DNA from: Gonapodya prolifera JEL478
Lineage: Eukaryota; Monoblepharomycota; Monoblepharidomycetes; Monoblepharidales; Gonapodyaceae
Direction: 5' to 3'
DNA length: 64,000 nt
Assembly (NCBI GenBank): GCA_001574975.1
Contig: KQ965748.1
Coordinates: 65,334-129,333 of the forward strand
This document shows positions 21,260-31,500 of the stretch, in pieces (positions within the stretch are counted from its first letter, which is position 1; each line of letters begins with the position of its first letter). The notes under the pieces were generated by a model. That model was not told the DNA's origin. It did no database searches and was given only the letters and a program-made list of their open reading frames with translations. A program made the translations under genes and the position numbers.

Positions 21260-22954
21260 CTACGCTAACCTAATGCAGGGGTAATATGCGAATTCCTCCT
21301 TTTCAATGTCAACTGCCCTTGAAATCCGCCCCGCCGCCTTCGCGTTCCCCAAGGAGTCTTCCACCGCACCCGTGAACCCACGCAGTCCGCACACAAAGAC
21401 GCGGGCTGCTTCATCCCCGAGTCTCAACGCCGAGACAAAATCACTTCTCGAGGACGGGACGCAGAGAATGTGATTGTCGAAACAGTAGATCCAGGGTCGA
21501 TGTTATCTGAAAAGGACACCACACCACCGATGTCGCCCTTGCTGAGTCCCAACCCGGGTGGCATCGTGTCCAAAAGGCGCTTTTTGACCGAGCTCAATCC
21601 TTCGCGTGTTACGACGACTGTCGCCGTCAGATCCTGGAAGTGGCCGGCCTCTTGCCTCAGAATTGCGGGTAGAATGAAGTCGCTCCACAATACGGGCCAG
21701 AGGAGCTCATCGACGGTGGGGGCCACAAACATCACGTGAAGTTTTGTGGGGTTGTCCGGGGTCTGTGCCTGCAGTTTCCGCAACCCTCGAAGCGCAGACA
21801 GGGCTGGAGTGATCCCGACGCCAGCAACCGCGAAGCGAACCTGCCCATGCTTCAAAATGGGCGACCCACTGGAACCGTATCCTGACTCGCTATTCGGTAG
21901 AAACGGCGAGAAGTCCCCATCCACGCCGAGCACCTCCACTTCCAGCACCGTCTCAGTCTCAAGCTCCGAAAATTCCTGCAGAAAGTTGGTGGCGAGACCG
22001 TCTGGCATTGTCTTGACTGTCATCTGCACTTCGTCGGTCTCCCAAGGGGACGCCGGCACCGTGTGATCCTGCATGCCGCAGTTTCTTCCTCCGTCCGATA
22101 CTGTCCAAACACGCACCAAATCGTCGTTCCCGCGGAACGTGTCCACGTGGCCCATCACTTGGCTCAGTTGGTCGCGCATATCGGCAAGAGCCTGAACACG
22201 CGAAAAGGAGAGAACGATGTGCTGGCCCGGAATAACGCCCAGTGGCTAAGAGGTGCGGAGAGCGTACTCCTGGACCGTCGGAGAAAGTCTCCGGGATGGT
22301 CTCAGACGAGTAGTCGTCCTCGTGCGCTCGTTGTTCGTTGTCGGCGTTCCGGATGCGGGGATTGAAAGGCGACCGCCGTCGGACACGATGTTCCCGAGTG
22401 TCTGGAACATAGTTTCCCTTATAGTCTGGCCAGACAATGGTGCGGATGTCCTCAAGGACGCGCAAGAAGCCTGGGTTGCCGCCGCGGTGCGAAGCGTCCA
22501 GACGCCCAGTTCGCATGTGGGACGAGGCGACGAAGAAATTGTCGGTTTGGGAGATGATAGATTTGACAGTGTCGGAGAGCGTGGAAGACGTTGCATCAAG
22601 CGAAAACTGCTCGACGGAATTCGATAGCGTTAAGCCCTGAGTCTTCGTCGGTGGGGAGGCCTCGAGAGCAAGAGAACGTGTCTGAATGTACTTGGGGCAA
22701 TTCCTGGAACTAATTAGAACAGCAATCAACGAGGTTGAGACTATGCTGTGACCAGCCGAAAGAGGGCGAAACTTTGTTGAGGGCAAAGAGACAATGCTGG
22801 ACCATGGACGGCCGGTCGTCGGATCCACAGTCGCTACAACGAGGAATGGAAGTGTGGGAAAGAGTTCTTGGAATTGGCGGATCATGAAAGGCCGAACCAT
22901 GCCGCCGGCCTCTGCAGAATCCGCCTCCATGAGACCGACAAGACGCTGCATCAA
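21260..22954 (-). CDS. PNPOx-like FMN domain fused to FAD/NAD(P) reductase
   Basis: Two-domain flavoenzyme. The first part (QFQELFPTLPFLVVATVDPT then GRPWSSIV; later DNFFVASSHM, HRGGNPGFLRVLEDIRTIVW and PDYKGNYMFQTLGNI) is the FMN-binding split-barrel of the pyridoxamine-phosphate-oxidase superfamily. The second is ferredoxin-reductase-like: VIPGQHIVLSFSR, DDLVRVWTVSD, the NAD(P) loop FAVAGVGITPALSALRGL and, near the C-terminus, VFVCGLRGFTGAVEDSLG. Substrate unknown; related fungal and bacterial proteins are poorly characterised oxidoreductases. Between TLGNI and VIPGQH about 140 bases carry no recognisable barrel sequence and end in CACCTCTTAG, which can serve as an acceptor. The frame also shifts near 21480 before the C-terminal motif. 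Whether these are introns or damage is unclear. The first exon may lie upstream (about 23020-23070). Confidence 0.6.
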
Positions 22955-23382
22955 GACTGTCGAGGGCGGCCCTGTGATCAGTGAGTTTCACGGGAGTCCT
23001 TTTGCTGGAGGCCAAAGCAGAGAACACTCACGTTCGCCCTCGTAACACATTCGTGGGGAGTTGCCGCGTCATGATGAGAAGAATTCCAATGGTCTCTGTT
23101 TTGCGTAGTGGAGGAGGGGAGGCGTCAATATTTAATGGAACGTGCAACGAAATCAGTGTTACGAAACCATCAGATTGGAAGGGGCCACAGATTGATCAAC
23201 GTAATAATGCAAATTCCCCCCACGACATTAGGAATCAAATAAACATGTGCGCTAGGACAATAACAAGAACGGTTGGTACAATTCTGAACACAAAGCTGCC
23301 AAACATAACGTCCTTCCTTCCACCCGAGCACGGCGCAGACGAGTCGGCTCTGGCCCACTTGACGGGCTAAGTGCAACAGTTG

Positions 23383-24568
23383 CTATCGCCAGATCCGTGT
23401 AGTTGCTTTGCACATCACACGGTCACCCGAGTCCAGCTGGAGGTTTTTGATTTGCCAATCAATACCGGTTTGGTTGGTCACCGGGCACACCTTGGCAGCT
23501 GTCGCGCCACTTTCGATGTACTCCACACTGGAGCAAGTGCATGCGAGGTCATTGTTCGTCAGTAGGGCATAGTCATTATACAGTGTTTGAAGCGTGATAA
23601 ACTCACTTGAACACGGCCAAATTTGCGTTCAAAAAAGGCTTCGCCGAGTCACACGATGTACAGTAAACGCATTGCTCCAGCAGGGCAAAGTCGTACCAGG
23701 CGAAAAGCTGAGATGCAAGTGTCATTGTGTTCTTCAGACCAACCAAAAGACCAAGCGAGTGTGCCGTGTCCGCCAGCCTTTGCCGAAAAGGTGTCAATTC
23801 ATGAGGCATTTGAGCTCTACCCGCTATCACACCCTTGACTTATGCCACTCACCAGCGATTGTACGCCACCTGGTCATCCGCGTTCAACAGGAATCCCGAA
23901 TCATTCGTGTACCCGTCCACATTATCCCCCTCCACGCCGTCAAACCCCTTCTGTACCGCCAGCACCATTCGTGCCTTCATTATCGGTCCAAGCGTGGCTA
24001 TCTGCCGGACGTCCAGCCACCACTCGCCCTTCCAAATCTTGTACAGGGGCTTGCTGCGTACGGATTTGGGGAACTGGCGCACGTCCGGGCGCCAGTCTTC
24101 GTAGGAGCCCACAGACATGTAGCATATCACAATAAGCCCGGCATTGTTCAGTGCGGATATTGTGGTCGACGGTGTGTCGAACACATCGATGTCGTAGATT
24201 TTCGACGTCGAGGACACTGATTTAAAGGCGATGGCGATTGCAATAAAATTCCAGTAGCAAGAGCATAGTCGCCAAAGGTGGGAGGGAAATGTGGACGGGT
24301 GGGAGCAGAGCGAATCAATCAGTTCCGGAAGAGGGAAGAGCGTCTTTCGAAAGGGCGTGAGCTCACTATTAGCAGTAATCTTCAGCTGCTTTTGAAACGA
24401 GGTGCCTGGCGTAATCTTTGGAAGAGGACTTGGAGGCTGCGTCGGTGTTTGTGCTGCCGCCGAGCGAAACGGGAACTCGACGATGGCAAGTCGAAGCGCC
24501 GTCAGTAGTTGTCCTTTGGAAAACGCGCGTCGCTGCCGAGCTTGGGAGCTCCCCGTATCGCCGATCAT
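23383..24568 (-). CDS. GH114 endo-alpha-1,4-polygalactosaminidase-like glycosidase
   Basis: GH114 enzymes are TIM barrels; characterised fungal members cut galactosaminogalactan. A hydrophobic leader (QLLTALRLAIVEF) suggests secretion. ITPGTSFQKQLKITANS, then an intron of about 160 nt, leads to IYDIDVFDTPSTTISALNNA, LIVICYMSVGSYEDWRPDV, GEWWLDVRQIATLGPIMKAR and KGFDGVEGDNVDGYTNDSGF. The Asp in CYMSVGSYEDWRPD and the Glu/Asp in GVEGDNVDGY occupy the positions usually seen as active-site acids. After the next intron comes GLLVGLKNTMTLASQLFAWY and EQCVYCTSCDSAKPFL. The last exon gives EYIESGATAAKVCPVTNQTG and IDWQIKNL. Several Cys suit an extracellular protein. Four exons, no breaks. Possible roles are digesting fungal or bacterial exopolysaccharide or remodelling its own wall. 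Confidence 0.85.
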
Positions 24569-24818
24569 AAGTTTATCATTGAGCTTGAACCCTGCTAAGT
24601 CAAGTACTGCCCCTTGGACTGCTCAAGTCATCCACAAATCAACACTTTCCTACAGCAACTGAATTACATTACCCACAGCATATCAACTAACGACCATCAT
24701 CACCAACATTACCGTAATGTACAACAAACGAAATAGAGGAAAGTCCGTGCGTGACCAGCACCCATTCACCATCCAACAACGAACGGTACGCACTTTACAC
24801 ACTGTCCTCGTGCACACT

Positions 24819-27800
24819 CTATCTCCCCACCATTTTCGATCTGAGCATCCTGCTTTCCAAGTCTTTCAACCGCGCATCCAGCTCCTTCTTCTGCCTCAGC
24901 AAATCAAGATACTCCCTCTCCGTCTCCGACATGTCGCCGTCGTCGACTTCGTGAGAGCTGCGCCGCATGACAATCACACCCGGTGACGAAGAGTACGAAC
25001 CTCCTCCTCCAGGAACAATGTCCGATCCGTCCGCCATCATGTAGCGCCGGTCAGGCGCTGATCCCACTACGGTCGCGGAGTCCGCCAGGCCTCCAGGTGC
25101 TGAAACAGACGTGGCCAAGGACGCGAATTCGGCGAAGTTGCCCATCTGACCCGCCCCGTAGTGTGTCGTCGTGCGAGCTCGGCCATCACCCGCAAGAATC
25201 TTGCTCCCATTTCCTCCCTGTCCGTTGTTCCTCGGCTGCCCCGCTTGGTGGAAGCTCCACCCGTTATCAGTAGCTCCATTCGCGTACACTGGCGGGTAGA
25301 CCGGTTCCACGGCGGGCGCTGGCTCGGACTTTGCAGACGCCTTCCGCGACAACTTTCGTAAAAGATTGCCCATATTCGACGTCGACCCCGATCCCGACCC
25401 CGACCCCGTAATCCCAGCTACTGGCTCTTCACGCTGCCCCGACTCCTCACCGACCACTTTCTTGATCAAATTCTCCACCGTCCGGGTCACACGATCGCCT
25501 TGCGCCAGACCCGCATCAGACCCCTTGCGCGCCATCATGTACCCCTGTTCGCGATCGGGTGCCAACTCCGACGTGTCATGGAACGTGTGCGACGTCTTGG
25601 GCCTCCTGCTACCTGAGACCGACTGCGGAGTCTCGGGCCTCCGCACATCAACGGACACACCTCGGGAATTCATGGGGAGAACCTTATCGGGGGGGGGCTG
25701 GCGGCGAGCGTCGAAGGACATGCCCCGCATGTGGTTCTTGAGTGTCGAGGCGATCTTCTGCGATTTGTTGCGTTGCGGGGACTCGACGGGGACCGTGATT
25801 GATGGAGCGTACCCGGCGCCGGCGCCCGGATCCATCATGGAGGACGCGGGAACGTATTGGGATTGGCCTTCGCCGCCATACTCAGGCTCGTAGTGTGTCG
25901 CCATGCCTTGACCACCATCGTTCGAGAGATCAAGTGCTGATGCACCTCGGTGTACATCTGTTGAAGAACCAGGTTCCATGAGAAAGACTGAACACATCCC
26001 AATCCTTCCCCGAATCCACTCACTCTGATCCGCCAGTTCCTTGACCTGGTCAACCCACACCTTGACCCGATCCTCAGACCTCACTTTCGACCCAGGTGAC
26101 GCAGACATGGTTACCACCAACTTGCGCCATCCCCTCAGCGCACCCGTATCGCCCGTCACAGCATACCGAACAAGGAACGACGTGGTTTGGGGCGGCGCTT
26201 TCCCACCGAGCCCGAACAGCCCACGATTACTAGGCGGCTGCTCTACCTGCTCGCGCACCTCCACGAGATCCCGGTGCAAGGGCGCAAGCTCGACCAGCTT
26301 CCACGTCGACTGCAGACCGGGCGCTCCGCCGCCGCCGCCGCCTTGCGGTAGGTGTCCGATGGTCTTCGACTTCTTCAGCTTTCCCCACCCGGCCTCTGAC
26401 GAGGGCGCCTCCTGGTACGCTCCCTCGGGGGCGATGACGACGACGGCTCGTTCAAGGAGAAATACAACGGCCGGATCGTAGTGTAGCCGTGACACGTCAA
26501 GCGAGCCGGGCTGCTTGGACGACTTGTGCTGCCCGGCCGGGGTGGGCGACTGGGAGTCCAACGTGACGGAACAGTTCTTCTCGCACAGAACCAGGTTCCC
26601 GTACGGGTCCAGGCTGGACATGAGAAGACCGGGGATCTGCGAGAGAAGGGTGCGGTAGAGGATGTCGTCGGGCCGCATTTGGGAAGGAGCGGGAGCCGCG
26701 ACCGGATACTGTGGGAAGGCCGGCGGTGAGTCTGGAATGAGAGGCAGGGCGAACGTGTTGTTGGACATTTGCCCCGGTGTGGGAGATACGTTTTCCACCG
26801 TGCGAGACATGGGCGGCTGCGCCTGGACCTGTGCCGGAGCCACGTTGACAGACTCGACCATCAAGTCGTTCATGATGGCCTGCATTCCCGACTGATCGCT
26901 GTTGGGGTGCAGTCTGAGGGCTTCGAGCTCTTCCTGGCTGAAGGTGGGCTTCTCGTCTGGAAGGTAAGGGTAGTAGGCAGTGTGGTTGCACGGGAACCAG
27001 CCGCGGCGGGCTTTCTTCGAGGTTCCGTTGGATTTGACCGACTGCCCGCGAGACATGCGCCCATCGGCCTCGCTTCGGCGGACGGCGGTTGTGGTAGAGT
27101 CCGTCGGGCTATTGTCTTCGCCAAAGGTCTCCAAGGAGCCGTACCACCATCCGCCTTCGGGGGTTTTGTGGACGCGCACAATCTCACCTTCGGCGAAGTT
27201 CAATTCATCGGCGCGTTCGGCAAAGTATGCGAATATTGTGACGGCGAAGAGGGTTGGCTGGGTGGGCGACAGTGGGGAGGTTGGTGGTTCGGCGAGGGTG
27301 GGCGTTGACGGGGGGTAAGCTTTGTAAGTTTGGGGGTCAGGCAAGGGCTTCGATGTTCGTCGGTTTTCTGACAATGTCTGGGATGGCGATGCCGAGTAAG
27401 CGGCCTTGGGGTTCAGGTAAGGATTGACTGCCGAGTACTGTTCGGTGTCGGACATCTCGTCGGTGATTGGAATGGAGTACGTTTCCTTGAAGTCGCTGGC
27501 CCGAGAGTCCCTAGCCGAGCGGCCCATGGAGGACTGATACACCGATTCGAATCCCGACGCTCTGGTGGGACCTCGAGCAGCTGCCGATATTGGGCGAGAC
27601 CCTCCCGCCGATTCCCGCCCACCGAGGTCCCCTCCGTATGTGGACGTTGCGTACCCGTATTTCTGCGAGCGAGCGGGCGACCCCACGCCGTAGCTGCTCG
27701 ACTTGGACTCTTTCCCGAGCGTTACCTCGCTGGCGATGGATTTCCCTGACCGTTGGTTACGGGGCAGTGCAACCCCCGAATCCGTTGTCGACTTTGCAGG

Positions 27801-27932
27801 CGACGCTGCCCGCGACGAATATCCGACCGGTCCCGTCTGAGGAGAGGAGTATCCGTATGAATGGTATCCTGGCTGGTCCATATTTCCCGCATAACCCCCG
27901 TCGTAGCGGGATCTCGGTGGGTAGACCTCCAT
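24819..27932 (-). CDS. Large SH3-domain scaffold protein, single exon
   Basis: One unbroken frame of 1037 codons. Residues about 1-225 are disordered and Ser/Tyr/Gly/Pro-rich. An SH3 domain follows near 227-315: VTIFAYFAERADELNFAEGE, IVRVHKTPEGGWWYGSLE, then after a short Ser/Lys insert RGWFPCNHTAYYPYL, so ALYDY, WW and the P-x-x-Y positions are recognisable. Around 420-660 is a PH-like or other mixed alpha/beta stretch interrupted by a Gly run (HLPQGGGGGGAPG). A long low-complexity part follows with GSGSGSGS, ending in a heptad helix SETEREYLDLLRQKKELDAR. It is likely a cortical or actin/Rho-linked adaptor, but I cannot name the family. It is intronless, unlike nearly all neighbours, and follows SMC4 on the same strand. 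Confidence 0.75.
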   Translation of the reverse strand: MEVYPPRSRYDGGYAGNMDQPGYHSYGYSSPQTGPVGYSSRAASPAKSTTDSGVALPRNQRSGKSIASEVTLGKESKSSSYGVGSPARSQKYGYATSTYGGDLGGRESAGGSRPISAAARGPTRASGFESVYQSSMGRSARDSRASDFKETYSIPITDEMSDTEQYSAVNPYLNPKAAYSASPSQTLSENRRTSKPLPDPQTYKAYPPSTPTLAEPPTSPLSPTQPTLFAVTIFAYFAERADELNFAEGEIVRVHKTPEGGWWYGSLETFGEDNSPTDSTTTAVRRSEADGRMSRGQSVKSNGTSKKARRGWFPCNHTAYYPYLPDEKPTFSQEELEALRLHPNSDQSGMQAIMNDLMVESVNVAPAQVQAQPPMSRTVENVSPTPGQMSNNTFALPLIPDSPPAFPQYPVAAPAPSQMRPDDILYRTLLSQIPGLLMSSLDPYGNLVLCEKNCSVTLDSQSPTPAGQHKSSKQPGSLDVSRLHYDPAVVFLLERAVVVIAPEGAYQEAPSSEAGWGKLKKSKTIGHLPQGGGGGGAPGLQSTWKLVELAPLHRDLVEVREQVEQPPSNRGLFGLGGKAPPQTTSFLVRYAVTGDTGALRGWRKLVVTMSASPGSKVRSEDRVKVWVDQVKELADQSEWIRGRIGMCSVFLMEPGSSTDVHRGASALDLSNDGGQGMATHYEPEYGGEGQSQYVPASSMMDPGAGAGYAPSITVPVESPQRNKSQKIASTLKNHMRGMSFDARRQPPPDKVLPMNSRGVSVDVRRPETPQSVSGSRRPKTSHTFHDTSELAPDREQGYMMARKGSDAGLAQGDRVTRTVENLIKKVVGEESGQREEPVAGITGSGSGSGSTSNMGNLLRKLSRKASAKSEPAPAVEPVYPPVYANGATDNGWSFHQAGQPRNNGQGGNGSKILAGDGRARTTTHYGAGQMGNFAEFASLATSVSAPGGLADSATVVGSAPDRRYMMADGSDIVPGGGGSYSSSPGVIVMRRSSHEVDDGDMSETEREYLDLLRQKKELDARLKDLESRMLRSKMVGR

Positions 27933-28489
27933 CGCAATCGTGTTAGTCGGACCAAACGAAGCAAGCAGTGGGAAAGTCCCCGCGGTGGGGTCTCAGTCCC
28001 TGAGTTTGCGGTTTTGGGTGAAAACTCGCCTCAACCGCCACTCGACACTTCTCCGCCACAACATTTTATTCGCTCATTTACATTTGGTAAAACATGGGAA
28101 ACCACCAATAAATGGCAGTTGTGTATTTTCGGACGACAATTTTGCTCCCTTTTATCGTCTTGGATTGCAAGCCACACGGACAAGCATACCAAGTACACTC
28201 CGCTGCCGCACAGAGGAGCAGGGGCGAAGGTAATATTATTTGCCTCAAGATAAAGACCTCGCACAACTCCTGCAGGGAAAGGTGTTTTGTGGTTTTTCTT
28301 TGGATAAATTGTGGGTGACGCCTGACGATCGGCTTCAACCAATGGACAAAACAAGCCAAAATCATCTCCCACACACAGGAGAAGAGGTCAACAGTAAACT
28401 CGGTCGTTTCACTGAGTACCACAGTCGCTGCGTGCGACGCAAGCACAACCAATTGCAAGAATAAAACAGAATTATACAAGCCCACTAGT
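27933..28489. other. Spacer between the SH3 gene and SMC4
   Basis: This lies 5' of the SH3 gene and 3' of SMC4, both minus-strand. Open frames present on both strands have no conserved features. It should hold the SH3 gene's promoter and the SMC4 3' leader. Confidence 0.4.
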
Positions 28490-28509
28490 CCCCCCCCCCC
28501 CCCCCCCCC
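28490..28509. repeat. Homopolymer of 20 C
   Basis: Twenty consecutive C on the plus strand (G on the SMC4 sense strand), starting 26 nt beyond the SMC4 stop, in its 3' untranslated region. Length is likely variable and prone to sequencing error. Confidence 0.95.
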
Positions 28510-28534
28510 ACCCCTGGGACCGTCAGGTCCCCCC

Positions 28535-31500
28535 TCATCGAGCCATGACGGCAATCTCAGCCGGACTGATAGCGACGGTCCTGTACAGTCCAAGACCATC
28601 AGTAAACTGGAACCCACCGACTTGCCAAGATGCCATGCAAACTTACTTTGTTGTGTTTTCCGTCTTATAGATCCCGACGAGTCTATCGGCAAGCTCGAAC
28701 ATATTGTTCCGGAGACTGATGATGACAAACTGCGCATTTCGAGTTCTGCATGGAAGGATAGAAATGAAGTCATTGGGGAGCCGCAACGGTTTCCATACAA
28801 GTGCCATCTTACCGCTCCTTGATGTAATTCGCCACGATAGAAACGTTCCTGAAGTCAAGCGCAGCGTCGATCTCGTCCATGACGTAGAGGGGCGTTGGTT
28901 TGAAATGGTGCAACGCGAAGACCAATGCCAAAGAAGACAGCGTCTGTGCAGATGGACCCATTTGAATAAGCAACACCAACTCCCAAACAGACAGAAGCCA
29001 CAAGAACGCACCTTCTCTCCTCCAGACAAGTTGGAAATATTCTTCCAGCTCTTCTTGGGTGGCATAACCGAGAACAAGATACCCTCCGAGAACGGATCCA
29101 AACTGTCCACAAGCTCCAGCTCCGCATTTCCACCCAGCGTGATCATCTTGACACGGAAGTTCGACCGGTTAGTATATAGCATGCATGAAAAAATGGCACC
29201 AACTCCACATGCCGACTCCCAAACCCCACCTGGTACATCTCCTTCAGCTTATTCGAAATCGCTGTGAACCCCTTCATGAACTCCTCTAATCGCCTCTTAC
29301 GGAGACCCTCGTACTCCGCCTTGGCGTCGTCGCGTCGCTTGGTCGCTTCGTCCATCTCGCGAACCCGGTTGAAGTACTCCTCCTCGCGTTCCTTGTACTC
29401 CTGGAGCACGTTAAGGTTTGGTTGAGCCTTGTTGAGCTTGGCTATGGGTACAATACAGCAGTAGAAGTGCGAGGCGAGTCAGGATGCGAGGCGTCGTTTG
29501 GTTGGAATAGGTTCGATTCCCTGCCTTACCTTCGATCGCAGCCATTGTCCGCTGAAGTTCTTTCACATCGAATTCCGCAAGCTCCTCCTCCGAGAAAGCG
29601 GGAAGCTCTTCTTCATCTTCTTCATCGGAGAAGCTGCAAAGGAAACGGTATTGTGGTTAGGAGCGCATGAAGCATGTTGACTCATCAAACCCGCCACGAC
29701 TCACCCAAACTTTTGCAGGGTAAGTTTGGTGACCTCCGAGGTCCACGAGACAAGCTCCTTTTTCTTGACTTGAACTTCTCGTTTCAGATCGTCCATTTTG
29801 TTGTTCAAGTCAACCTTCGTGGTTGCCCGATTTGAAACGCTCACTCTTATGAGTGCGCAAAATGATAACACTCACTTCAATTCGGCGAAGATTCTGCATA
29901 ACCGTGTGTCGTTCTTTCTGCTGGGCGCTTAACTCCTCCAGCTTCTCCTTTTGGCTATCCAAGATCTACATCACGGCGGTACAGAACATTGCAAGTCATG
30001 ATCCAATCCGCATGCCGTACTCTCATCCACTGACCTCCTGCGCACGGTCCGCCTTCCTCTTGACCGCGAGCCCTGCTTCCATCTTCGTTTCGATCTCTTT
30101 CATGAGGGCCGCGAGCTGCGTCTCGGTTTCCTCCAACTCCTTGGCGCTGGCTTGATTGGCTTTCAGCGTCTTGTCCATGGACTTCTCCGCGGCCTTCTTC
30201 GCGACGGTAGTTTGAGTAATCTTATCGCTCGTGGATTCGATCTTCACAACAACGTCCTCGAGGCGGGAGCTTTGAGAACGGAGTTTGGTACCACCGACCT
30301 GAACAAGACCACAACCCAGGGTAAATCAAAGATTCATAAGTCGCAAGAGCCGGTGTTGCACTCACCTCCAAAATTTTGTTCTGAAGGTCCGTTATTGCTC
30401 CCTCAACCTCTTCGCATGGCTTTCTCAAGGCGGCGAATTCCTTCTCCAGCTTCGAGATCGAAGTTTCCAATTGCTTCATCCGAGCCAGGTCACCACTGTC
30501 AGGGCGTGTACCCCTTCAGGTTCAGTGCGGAGTGAGTGAACGGACAGTATCACCTGAAACACAATGAGGATACGTACCCCAGTGCCGAAACCTGCTTCAT
30601 AATTTCCGCAATCTGAACCTCCAAAGACGATTTCTCCATCTTGACTTTCTCTATGGACATTTCCAGAGTAGACGCCTGACCCAACAGTTCTTCAACCGCC
30701 TTGTCCAACCGCTTCCGCTCCGCCACGACCTCCTTCATCTCCGCCTCCAACTCGAGCTTCTGTTTTTCAATCTTCACGACGTCAGCTTCGGTAACATCGT
30801 TGCTCTTGAACTTCTGCACCATGAGTCCCCGAGCAACTTTTGTGCCACCTCCAGACATGGTTCCTGTAGTGTCGATCAACTGACCGTCGAACGTAACGAC
30901 TCTCCACCTTTTCTCCCCTCCAAAGGCCAAGCGATTGGCCTGTTCCAAGTCCGTCGCCACAATCGTATCATTCAGAACGCTGTAAAATGCCGGTGCAAAC
31001 TTTGGATCCTTTGGCTTTACCAAGTCGAACAGCCTAGGGGCGTTCTCTGGTGTCTGCTTTGGCTCCATATTCTCGGCTTTGACCGAGAGCTGCTTCAAAA
31101 GCAAGAAAGATGCTCGCCCGAGGTTGTGATCGCGGAGGAACTGCACGCATTGCTGGCCGACATCGGCAGAGTCGACCAGAATCTGTTCAAGTGCCGGGCA
31201 GGCCGTGGAGATTGCGACATCGTACTTGTCACCGATTAAACCGAGGTCTCCGAGTCGCCCCTGTATAACGAGTAGTGAGCATCATTTCACACAGTGAAAC
31301 TATGAGTCCGACTCACATAGATACCCCGAATTCTACCAGAATCGCGTTCATTCATCAGCCTCTTGAGAACGTTACCCTGCCCCTGCGACTCCCGGAGCGA
31401 GCTTTTGGCCTCTTCCGCGTCATTTCTGCATTTGTTCAGACGGTCCCGGAGACGGCCTTCTTTAACCATCAGATCCTGTGATTGAAGTATGATGAGTCCT

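Noticed and set aside
23594-24220. 208-codon plus-strand open frame
   Set aside because: It is antisense to the GH114 catalytic exons and has no protein signal of its own.
29507-29523. GGTTCGATTCC, like a tRNA T-loop/B-box
   Set aside because: It lies in an SMC4 intron and no acceptor, D or anticodon stems can be paired around it.
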